Source: Malurus cyaneus samueli (lineage: Eukaryota > Chordata > Aves > Passeriformes > Maluridae). From it: 64,000 nt of DNA. How positions within the stretch are numbered: the stretch's first letter is position 1; every line of letters starts with the position of its first letter. The stretch is from positions 10,308,701-10,372,700 of the forward strand of contig CM019238.1 in the NCBI GenBank assembly GCA_009741485.1, given 5' to 3'. The position numbers and the translations under genes are program-made. Below the pieces are notes generated by a model. It searched no databases, had not been told where the DNA came from, and saw only the letters and a list, made by a program, of their open reading frames with translations. Of the stretch, positions 48,768-59,122 are shown in pieces.

Positions 48768-48970
48768 CTCTTAATTTTTGGCTTTTAAATAAAGTTCTCA
48801 AATGATCAGACTGATAAATTTCATGCTAATGAAGGTTCAGCTAGCTAATTTGCAAAAAGAAAATTCCATTGTTAGAATAATTGTTCAGCATCCTTCAAAT
48901 CATGTCTTGCAATTTGCAGAACAGTGCAGAAGTTTAAAGGAGTAAATTACAGTTTCAGTGCAAGAATTGG
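48768..48970. promoter_or_regulatory. Enhancer-like block
   Basis: Contains GATCAGACTGATAAATTTC, ATGCTAATGAAGG, CAGCTAGCTAATTTGC and GAATAATTGTTCAGC. Unique, AT-rich and rich in TAAT and SOX-like words. Same type of evidence and same limit as the other blocks: no conservation data. Confidence 0.25.
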
Positions 48971-49831
48971 CAGGGTTTAAAATTTCCTGAAGGAGCAGTG
49001 TACTTTACTGCTTTTTGATGAAAACGATTTCTGATTTATCTGGCCTGCTATAATTTTTCTGTCATTACTCCTAGACCTGGATCAGAACAGAATTCTGTGA
49101 TCCAAATGTTGGAAATTTGAGAGAATTTGGACTGTGATAAATATTTTGCAGCTGACTCACTCTGCTTATGAATGAGCTCTGCTAGAAAATCTGGCTCCCA
49201 CAATTAAGTGATTTAGAGACCTAATTGCAAGGCAAAGGGGAATTGTAAGCTCCTATTTTTGTGGCAACCAAGGTAATTTTAGATCCTGAATCCAAATGGC
49301 GGAACATATGGAAATTATAGATCCAGATTTGGGCTTGCAATGAACTTTGCACAGCAGAAAAGCCCAAAAGCAGCGGTAGAGAGAAGCTTATCCACAAGAA
49401 CTGAGAATGGATAAAATGCCAGTCCCTCGTGTCAGTGCAGTGGAAGGCTCTGTGCCACCACAGACAATAATAATCTGTGCAAATGAGAGGAGCCAGGGGC
49501 AACTGTATCACTTAATTTTATGCTGTTCTTCACTGCTCTCCTAAGTAATTAGTAATTATTTATTAGAGTGGTAGCCACGGGTGAGAGCTGGGATCAGCTC
49601 ATTTCCTTGAATTTGTACCAGACAGAGGTGATGGGAGACCAACACAACCCCAGAGGTAATTCTGTACTTGGCCACTTGTTAATTCTGTTGATTTTCCTTC
49701 ACTGTACAGTTGTGTAACACTTGAGGGAGCAGAAGGCGCTGAAGGATGTGTAGGAGCAGAACGGCTCCTGCCAGGAGCGCAGATGGTTGGAGAACAAGCC
49801 ACCCTCAGCAGCCCGCTGGGTTTGTTTTGTT
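48971..49831. other. Non-coding stretch
   Basis: No gene recognised. TTAGTAATTATTTATTAGAG near 49548 is AT-rich. Confidence 0.5.
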
Positions 49832-49851
49832 CCCCCCCCCCCCCCCCCCCC
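49832..49851. repeat. Poly-C run, 20 bases
   Basis: Twenty uninterrupted C followed by TTTCTTTTCTTTC, making a polypyrimidine/polypurine tract. The minus strand is a 20-G run and could form a G-quadruplex. Such runs are error-prone in sequencing, so the exact length is uncertain. Confidence 0.95.
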
Positions 49852-51795
49852 TTTCTTTTCTTTCAAACCACAGTTTTAAACTGGGAGTTATTTAAACAGA
49901 AATAATTGGATCCCTCCCACTCCTTCCTGGGGTCTGTCTGTGTGTGCTCTCAACGCATGCAGCGTGATGGCAGCAAAGCCAAGAGGTGTTTTCTTAAAGG
50001 AGGAAGGGTCTGGTTTTTCCATTTATCCAGAAAATGGAGCAGCTGTGCCTTGAGCAATGGCACCTCAGATCCTTTGGGGCTGTGAATGGAATTGTGGACA
50101 TTGTTCTTGCTGATTTTTATTGTCGTAATTCATAGAATCCATGGTAAGTATAATGAAGATTACTTTAATATTTTCAGAAACTGAACAGACTCCCTCTTTC
50201 CCTAAATATTGTTGTGTCACAAACAAGGATTTGGGCTGTCATGGACAGCATTAAAATGACACAGCTCAGTGTTACTCCCAGTGGGAGTTTGGAGGCAGAT
50301 TCGCTCTGGCAAGACCTGTGCTGGTGCATGGAAAGAGATGGGAGGGAAGGAGAGCCAGTGAGAGGGTGCTGCTCTGCCAGTGAAGGGGGAACACGCCTGG
50401 GTGCGCTCGTTTGGATGTGTCACTGTCCCAGGTACCAGCCACAGAGAGACAGACCGTCCTTCCCGGTGGAACAGGGTTGTACATGTTCGTGGAAAGCTGA
50501 ACTCAGTGTGATTATTGCTTCAAGGGAGAAGATTTCTCCCTGTGTGTTGACAGATGCATTTGTGCAGGTTATTTTCCACTGGCACTTGGGTAGATGGAGG
50601 CAGCAGTACCCCGCAGGTTTCCTCGTGGAGGTGGTGGTTCACAGTTGCTGTGTACATTAAATAACTTGGAATATGTATGATATATCCCCGAGTTAAGACA
50701 AAATATGCTGATGTAAAATATACAGTTAAATATTTTATTTCTGTGGAGTAAACTGTATGTGCACATATGTGTGTACGTATATAAGTTGTGAGATTTTTTT
50801 ATTTTTCGGTGGTGAATGTTTCCATATTGCATTTGCCTTGCTAGACTGAGTAATTAGGGGGTCTGATAAGGAGCTGAGATTCCTATTTTTCTGTTTTGTA
50901 GCTGTATTCCTGATTTCCAGCACTCCTTCTGCCTCAGACCTGAGGACACGAGTGCTCTGCCCTGCCACAGGGTGATGAGCAGGCTTCTGCTCTGCTCAGC
51001 AACCTTCTCAGAGAGCTTGGCAAAGGCTTTCCTTCGGATGTTGTCCTGCAATGAGCTGCCCATGGGATGGTTTTGTTTGGGAGTTTGGATGCCTGCAGAT
51101 AGGAATGCCCTGTCCTGATGGGTGAGCAGGCAGTGCTACTGCCATGTGTGTGCTGGGGAGGGCAGAGGCTGCAGGAGCCGTGGGCCACCCTCTGGTTTTT
51201 CCATCCTGCAGCCTCCTGCACGATCAGGAGGGGCTGTCTGAGCTGCTGTGTGTCCCACCTCAAAGGCACCCAGTGGATGATCTGGGACTGGAGAGGGGGC
51301 TGCAGCTGCCCCAGAGTGGTGACACCTCTGCTCCTCTGCTGGCACTGCTGAGCTGTTACACAGTCACTCACGAGAATAATTCCGTGTTTCTGGAGGGACA
51401 GCTGAATGTGCAGCGTGCACTGTTTCTTTGGAGGGGGCAGAGCAGGGGCAGACAGTCCATGTATGGACTTTGGCCATGATGTGCCTGTTCAGGAGGGGAG
51501 GACATGGACCAGGCAGGGGGGCAGGGAATTCGCCAGCAAATATGCAGACATGAAGACACTGTGGCTGGGCTGGCAAATTAGTTCTGCATAGCGTTCATTC
51601 CATTGCTCTGTAACTTAATTTAAGAACAAGAAAGCCTCATTGACCTTGGTTGTGGTGTACAGAGTTCACAGCCAGCCCCAGGGCTGGAGCAGGGCACAAT
51701 GGTGACATTGCTGAATGGGCTTGGAAAATCTTACCATCCTCACAGCCTAGAGGAATTATTTGCAAATAGTTTGGGTTCTGCTGTTGCCTCCTACA
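49852..51795. other. Non-coding stretch
   Basis: The part 50920-51560 is GC-richer with overlapping frames of 60-145 codons on both strands, which I read as low stop density. Around 50750-50785 is an alternating purine-pyrimidine stretch (TGTATGTGCACATATGTGTG). Confidence 0.5.
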
Positions 51796-51919
51796 AACGT
51801 TCAAGGCCAGGTTGGATGTGGCTTTGAACAAGCTGGTTTAGTGGAAGGTGTCCCTGCCCACAGCAGGGGGATTGATGATCGTTGAAGGTCCTTTTTAACC
51901 CAAACCATTCTGTGATTTT
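51796..51919 (+). mobile_element. CR1 LINE 3' end fragment, plus strand
   Basis: GTTCAAGGCCAGGTTGGATG followed by CTTTGAACAAGCTGGTTTAG, TGGAAGGTGTCCCTGCCCA, AGCAGGGGGATTGATGATCG and AACCCAAACCATTCTGTGAT is the last ~120 bases of an avian CR1 in correct order. The ending TGTGATTTT lacks the final ATTCTATG, so the tip is mutated or lost. Strongly 5'-truncated and non-coding. Confidence 0.93.
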
Positions 51920-53559
51920 CTCCCGGGATTAGGGAATTAACCCAACACATTTTGAAGAGAAGGGAGGTAGAGTCCCAGGAAATGCCCTTCTAGAGAACTA
52001 GATATGAGGAAAGGATATATCCATGCTCTTTCCCTAGTGTAGCCTGTAGTACCCTTGTTACAGCTCCCAGAGGCTTTGTCACTCTGCCAGAAACCCTTCC
52101 TGGGCTCTAGGAAGACACAAAGGGGCACCCTGCAGTGGGAATAGCTGGACTTGCATGGGCAGGGGAAAAACAAGTGTAAAATGTTCCCCCTTTACTGCCC
52201 AATGTTAGGAGGTTTCCATTTCAGGAAGGAAGTGTGGGTCTGTTGTGTCATACCTGGGGGTGGGAGAGCCCAGTGGTGTAATTAATGCTGCACGCCTCTG
52301 CTCCACAGTTGTAGACTGTAAACAGAGCTGATCAAATGATGGTGTGGGAGAGGAATTGTTTAAAATAAATTTTAATAAATTATAAATAACGTATGACTTG
52401 CCTCAAGTCTACCTAGCCAGGCAGTATTTCCAAGCTTACGAAACAGCCTTATGTCAGTAATGCTCACGTGAGTGACTAGCCTGGTGGTGGAATGTTTCTC
52501 ATCCATGTTGAATTTAACTCTTGTGTACAATAAGGCCTTAAGTCCCAGCTAAAGTTAATGGGCTTAGTGCATGTGACACTCAATAGAGGACGACTCTTAT
52601 CTGGAATTCTGCAAAACCAAAATTCAGTGGCCTTTCTGGTATTTGGATGGGAGGGAATGGGAAGATTTCAAGTCCTGCTTTTAATTGCTTTGTTTGTCAG
52701 AGGCTTGTGGAGCAAAGAAAACTCCACAAATTAGAGACGGGCTCTCTTGCTCTGTCCAAATTAGTTCTGTAGTATGGTTTGCTCCATGCAGGTTCACAAA
52801 TAGACCATAAAAAAGAAGGCATTAGGAGGAGTGAGGGGAGTCAGAAGTCCTTTTGATGAAGACAGCTCTGCTGGGATTCGTGCTCGCTCCCTTGGCTGAC
52901 CCAGAGCTGTGCTGAGTTTGGGCCACAGCAGAGAGGGCTGGAGTGAACACAGCTGGGTTTGCAATGAATACTGGGCTGAAGTTGGGATGCTGCTCTATCA
53001 CTGAACTTAGGAAATCCTTTTCCAGGTGCACAGGTGTTTTTCCTGTTTTCTTCTTTCCCTTTTTGCCAGAGTGCAAATAGTTTAAAAAATGCGCCGTTTG
53101 GCTGAAATATTGGGATAGCTGGATTCAGAAAAAAAATGGGATGCTATTTAGCTATTATGGAAAGGATCTAAATAGCAGGAGTCAGAAATTTGACTTTAGT
53201 GGAAGTCAGACATCTAAAAATCTTTGCGTCTCAGCCGTATGCCTCTACATTCCCTTCCAGCAGGAATAACAGCACTTCCCTATCCCCAGGGAACGTGTGT
53301 GGATAACTCTGTAGTGTGATGGAAGCTGTTTAGATAAGCAGGCTGATCCAGTGGGGATTTCCTTTATCCTAACAAAATCAGCATCAGATGGAATGCAGTG
53401 CAACTCACTGATGATGCAAAAGCCAAAAAATACCTTTTTCATTTCCATAGATGACAGAACCCCTGCTTGTTTTTCTTTATTTAAGAGGTATTCAAGAGTC
53501 AGAACAAAGCTCTGCTATCGCCTCCCAGCAAGTGACCTAAACCATTTAAACTGAAACAT
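51920..53559. other. Non-coding stretch
   Basis: No gene, RNA or further repeat family recognised. Confidence 0.5.
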
Positions 53560-53835
53560 ATGACTCCGAGGAAGTATTTTGCAAAAACAGATGCACAGAA
53601 AGTCAATTTCCTATTCATATTTTGTTGTGGCAATTGGTACTTTAAAGAGATGGCAGACTTAAATTAGCTGGAAAAGTGACATCTTTAATTAGGAAAGCCT
53701 CTCTGCCAGCACATTGAACAGTTGCCAGTTTCTCAGCATTTAGGGACCATTGATTGCCAACAATGGCAGCTAAACTGCTTCTGGGTAGAAACTAATTGAA
53801 TTTTCTCAAGTTAAAATGAGGATCTGAAGTTAAAT
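53560..53835. promoter_or_regulatory. Enhancer-like block with SOX-type inverted repeat
   Basis: Contains CCTATTCATATTTTGTTGTGG, CATCTTTAATTAGGAAAGC and, at 53747-53766, CCATTG-8 bases-CAATGG, a perfect inverted repeat of a SOX core (CATTG/CAATG). GAAACTAATTGAATTTTC follows. Paired inverted SOX cores are a known arrangement for SOX dimers, although the eight-base gap and this orientation are not the classic SOXE form. Function is inferred. Confidence 0.35.
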
Positions 53836-55518
53836 CAAGACGAACTCCTTTGCTTGCTCTCCTTTTACTTACCGCTGTGATATTCTCAGCAGTCCAGGGG
53901 CTCTGCTGCCTGCTGGGGAATGGAGCTGCCTGGGGCACAGCTCTACAAATCCCTCCCTCCTCAGCAGTCCTGGGACTGTGCTGCTGCCACTCACAGCACA
54001 GATCTGTCTGCCCTGTTGGCCCTGCTGTGCCCTTTTGGTGTTCCTCTTCCCTTCTGGTTGCTTTTCTTTAGTCTGGTGCTGTCGTGGTGGGAGCTGGTGG
54101 AGCCAGCCTGTGGAGCTGGGCTGTGTCCTACTGCCCGAGCATCCCACCCATGCCAGTGCTGCCTGCTCAGCTGGGATGGGTAAATGGTTTGACATGGGCA
54201 AACTGTGAAACTGAGTTACCAGGCTGTGTGGGGCTTGCCAACAAGACCTTCAGTGGTTGGTGTTGGTCCTGAGTCTGCTCCCCGTGTGAGAGCTGAGGGC
54301 TGAGCACACCCCGAGGGGAAGCCTTGTACCAGACTGGTGGAGACCTGGGCTCTGATGAATTGCTGCCCTTGTGGATGCTTTAGCTGTACTTCTGTCCCTT
54401 CTTTGGCTATTTCCTCATCTCAGGTGCAGCTTCTGTGAAGCAATTTTAGCACTTCCTCCTCCTGTAAACCCAGGGAGATTTGTCTTCTCTCTGAGCAGGT
54501 TCTCTTACTGCTCCTGGTAACCACCCAGGCTGAGTTCTGGCACAATGTCAGTTCTAATCCCATCCCATCCTTCCTCTTGCTATTGTGTGGTCTGAGGGAT
54601 CAATCCTTGAGCTCTCCTATAAATGCTGCCCAAACCTTTGGCTGCATAGAGAACCTGAGGGCAGCTCTGCTGATAAGAATGATAAATCTGAAAAGTTTAG
54701 GATTATCTGCCCAGTTTGTGTGGAAGCTACAAATCCATAGACCTGAACTGTCTGCCTCAGGCCCATGCTTACAAGAGAAACTCAGAGATATAATTACATA
54801 TTTCCCAGAGGGCAACTCAGTTTCTTATTTCCTTTTTTACCTTAATCCTGATTTATTTCCATTTGCCCTCCTTTCCCTTAACAGGGGTTTTGGAAGATAG
54901 TCTCTGCTAGCTTCCTTCAGGGTGTGAAATATAACTCTAGCTGGTCTCAGGGGAAGGAGCCTGCTGGAAGATGATTTTGTTCTAACCATATGTGTGTTTA
55001 TTAAAGCTATTCAGCTCTGGTAGACTCTGCCAGTGCTGTAAGAAAATGATTGGGGTTTGTATCCCATGTAGAATCGAGGCAAAACTTAAACTTTGGGTTT
55101 TGGTCAAAATGGAAGTATTTTTTTTCAACCTACCTATTTTATCCCTAGGTATCTCAGTAACTCTGTTTTTCTGTTAAAACAATCAAGAATAATTTGGAGG
55201 AAGGGCAACTCATGCCTCATTGTGTAGCCTTTCCTCCCTGGCAGAAGACAAGTATCAGGAGAAAGGAACGGCTCTTTGGGAGCAGCTGCAAGGGAAGGGT
55301 TCATTTTGAGTATTCAAGAAAGGTAACTTTGTGAGACATCAGCTCAGTCTCCAGTGGCCAGTGGCTCCTAGCTGTTGTCTGGTTTAGAAATGTGTTTAAA
55401 ATTTTTAAAATGTAGAGTTATGGGGCTCTCCATCCACCCAGCCCTGCCTTATGTGTCAGTATTAAAAAAAGTTTGTCCAGTGTGTCTCATCATGAATTAT
55501 GTACCTTTGCTGTATATA
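53836..55518. other. Non-coding stretch
   Basis: 53870-54300 is GC-richer and holds overlapping frames of 62-110 codons on both strands with no domain; read as chance. Nothing else recognised. Confidence 0.5.
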
Positions 55519-56414
55519 TGAGTCTCCTTATTAAAAGAAAAATATGACAACCCACGACTGGTGGAGTGGGAGAATTCAAAGAAATATGAAGATTGCACAG
55601 GCGAAAGAATTCAGTTAAATCTTTTGTTAGAAAGAATCCTCTTTTTTTTTTTCTCAGCAGACAAGGGTAAATTATTCAACATTTCCTGTTACCCTCAAGC
55701 ATTGATCCAGAACAGAAATACTGTGTTTATGAAATGTATATTCTTTCAGGTACTTTACAAGTGGTTTATTACAAATACAGGGAAAGTTTACAGACTCACT
55801 ATCAGGGAGCAACCCCTTTTGCCTCTCTCTCTGGTGGTAGATAATAAAGGTGCAGAGACTTCTGAAACTGTATTATCTCTGGAAATGTTAAAGGAGATCT
55901 TCTCATCACTGTGTGAAATGATAGCAAACACTGCCCATATTTGGGAGGAAAGTTTAAAAGAAGAGACAGCAAAGATGTGATTGTTCACTTAAGAGAAGTG
56001 TTCTGGGAGTCATCTGCGTGGAAAGCAAAAGGCACAAATTGCTGGGGAGTGTACGAGGGCTTTAAATGAAGCCTGCAAAAAGTCTCCTCAGCTGTCACTA
56101 GGGAATGGCAGGAACAGATGAGTGCCTTGAGGAAATTGAAATTTCCTGTGTTTCTGTCAGCCCAGGCACCAGGATGTGGAAGGCCATAAGAGTCTGATAC
56201 CACGTCCTGCAGTTGCACTGAGGATGAAGAAGAGGATGGACAAACAGCTGGCAAGGGGGTCAAACTTGATATTGCTGACATTGAAAGGAGAGAAATGAAT
56301 ACTAAGGAATACATAGTGAGGAAGAAATCCTGGGGAATGTGTGAAGTGTTTCTGCAGGAGAGTAGAGAGGTCCTGGAGCAGAGGATGGTGATGCTCAAAA
56401 AGCCCCTCCAATAA
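55519..56414 (+). pseudogene. Weak candidate for decayed coding sequence
   Basis: An open frame runs from about 55521 to the stop at 55978-55980 (about 153 codons, first ATG only at 55729). Shifting by one base near 55917-55977, a second frame continues to 56412-56414, broken by stops at 56067-56069 and 56187-56189. Its last segment of 74 codons is charged and coding-like, with an acidic TEDEEEDGQ stretch followed by a helix-like IERREMNTKEY region. A strong acceptor-like tract (CTCTTTTTTTTTTCTCAGCAG) ends near 55661. I recognise no family. Frames of this length occur by chance in 64 kb, so a random origin remains likely. Confidence 0.15.
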
Positions 56415-58961
56415 ACAAATCTGTGCAAGTGTTACAAGAGGTGGAAGCCCTGGCCTGTGATGTGGGTCTGAGGAGTTCCTCAGCAAGCAGGACTCTAGAT
56501 TTTTTATTTAATTTGAGATTTTTGCTGTGAAGGAGCCACTATCTTAACTGCTATGAAGCAGATTTCTAGTTGTCAAAGCAAGCAAAATGGCAAAAATTTT
56601 AATATAATTGAAAAGACTGGGGAGATTATAGTTTAGCTGAGAAAGGGAAGTGTTTTCTCCCTCTCATAAAAAGACAGAGGTTTGTTCAAAGAAGCTGTAA
56701 AACCCAGCAAAAAGGAGTATCAAAAAGCCTGTGGTGCCACAGATAAAGCCTGCACTCCTCCTGGCATGGGCTGTGCTTCCCAATTCTTTGGCCTTCTGCT
56801 TAATTCAGTTAGGGTGTGTGGCATAATTCAGATTTTCACAAAGGATCAAAGTGCTTCCATGTAGTCAGAGACGGAGGTTTGGAAATAATACAGAGAATGT
56901 AAAAAAGAGCATGTAAGGCGTGGTCTTTCTGATCTTTTCCCTTAGAAAACTACTGTTTTGTAATGCAAATGTATTTGTATACTTCTTTAAACTCTGGTTA
57001 TTTTTCTCCACCAAATGGTATTCTTGAAGTATAAATGCAGTTATTACATCAGGAGAAGTTCAGTTGTAGAAGGTCATAGAACTTACAGTCAAGAGCAAAT
57101 TTTAATAAGGTCCCAAGATCCCCAATTAATTCTCCTTTTTTTTTAATATACTCATCAATTCCGAGCCACCAATTGCATTGAGTGTCCTTTAAAAATAATT
57201 AATACTGCAATCTCTTGAGTACTTTCAAGGTAAATAAAATTTAAAGTTAACCACAGTAATGGTAAAGATAGAAACTTTTTTTTTCTGTACTTGTTGTGTA
57301 TAACCATAGACCCATACAGATTATCAAACATTTCAGGGCAGATCTGGATCGATTTAGAGATTACAGCTGAAGCAGGGGTTGAATTGCAGCTGGATGTTGT
57401 TGAAACTGTACAAGCTCTCTTCTTGACATTTTTTTTTACATTGCAGCTTCCTCTTGCTATTTTCCTCTTCCCTATAAAATCTTGTATTATCTGCAGGTTT
57501 TGAAGACTGTTTTTTCTAATCTGGTTTGCTTTTTTTGTTTTGCTCCTTAAATAGAGATTTGAGAAAATGTGAGAGTATTACTTGACAACCAAATTATGTT
57601 GGAGTGAAGCGAATTGACTTTGTTGCATGGAGCTGGATCAGCTGGTCTTCTGGCAAAGTACAGTTCAAGATGAAAGAGTAAAAAATGTTTTATATTTAAA
57701 CTTCTGGGGAAACACTGGATGTGGCCTGGTTGTTTTAGTGAAGTCATCTTTAAATGCTAGTGTTTTTAATGGAAACACATTCTTTGTGCCATCGTTTTTA
57801 GTTTGATTCAGGAATGTATTTTTACACAAACCTTGCATGTCCCCACTTGCCAGGTTTGGTGTGCGCTGTAGGACAGGCTCAGTGCAGGGGCTAAATTCCT
57901 TTCCAGTGAAGATAAATGTGAAGATGGGCTCCCATTGCTTGCCTGGTTCACACTGGCTGCTCGCAGGTGGTCAGTGAGTGTGCCCAGATCAATGCTGCTC
58001 TGACTGACCACAGCCAGAAGGCGTCAGATGTGAGGGTTTGGTCCTCGGCACTGCTGCTTCCCTCCCCAGCCCTGCCCTGTCACACTGCACTGCTTGGTAA
58101 CAAAGACCAAGCTGCAGAAATTTGTTCCATCAAAATCATGGGCTTTTCTTGACCACAGGGTAAAAGAGGGAACCAGTGTTTGAGTGTCTGCTGGAAATCC
58201 CATCCTGGATGTGGAGAGCGCTCTGCCGAGAGCAGCATCCTCTGTGGTTTGGTTTGGTAGGAAGGAGTCTGGCTGCTAAAAGCAGCTCTTCCAAATGTTT
58301 AAAAAGGCATCTTGTACAAAAAAAAAGTGTGCTATAAATGTTAAACATCTCAATTATTTGTGAAGTTCATTTGTTCTTTTCCTGCAAAGTCCAGTTTTTT
58401 TTTTATTTTCTGGAACTTTGATGTGCCTTGCATTTAAGAGGATCTTCTTTCTTGTATATATGCTGCAACCTAGGAATGCACACATGAGAAATTCATCTAT
58501 AGATGAGTAAGACTGGATTTCCGTGTTCTGCAGATCTAATCAAAGCTCATTTTAATAATGTGATTTGTCTTAAATTTTCAACTGGGTCTAAACCTTTAGG
58601 CTTTTCAATCTGCTTTCCAGTCATTATAGGCAGATAGATCTCTATATGAATAATGCATGGTTTTGCTTTAGAAATCAGTCTAGGCAAACCCACTTCATTT
58701 TCACTTTTTATTGATTCCAACCTTGGTGGCTTGTATACATCAGAAATTTCACAACTTAAAAATGTGTCTGTCCCTACAAATGATTCATTGATGAAAAAAG
58801 GTTAATTTGACTGGCTACCTTGAATTTCTCATTGTCTCTCTTTTTTGCACTATCTAAGTAATAAAAATAATTTCCACATAGAAACTTCCATTTTTAAAAG
58901 CGAAGGGTTTTGCTTTCTCTTGCTGAGTGTATGGGCATACTGTGTATTCATTTAAATACAG
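56415..58961. other. Non-coding stretch
   Basis: No gene, RNA or mobile element recognised. AT-rich part around 57120-57260 with TAAAAATAATTAATACTGC. Confidence 0.5.
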
Positions 58962-59000
58962 ATTCACAGAAACAGTTCACAGATACAATTCACAGACAAT
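58962..59000. repeat. 13-bp tandem repeat, three copies
   Basis: ATTCACAGAAACA (58962-58974), GTTCACAGATACA (58975-58987) and ATTCACAGACAAT (58988-59000). All share TTCACAGA; later positions have diverged. Confidence 0.85.
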
Positions 59001-59094
59001 TTGAACCCATTGCAGTACTTTATTACTGTAAGAATGCTCAGATTGTGCTTCTCTCCCAAAGAGATTCTCCTGTTGCTGACTGCTAATGTTTAAA

Positions 59095-59122
59095 AGTTAA
59101 GTACATAAAGTTAAGTACAATA
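59095..59122. repeat. 14-bp tandem duplication
   Basis: AGTTAAGTACATAA (59095-59108) and AGTTAAGTACAATA (59109-59122) differ only by a TA/AT swap near the end. It lies 95 bases after the 13-bp repeat. Confidence 0.9.
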
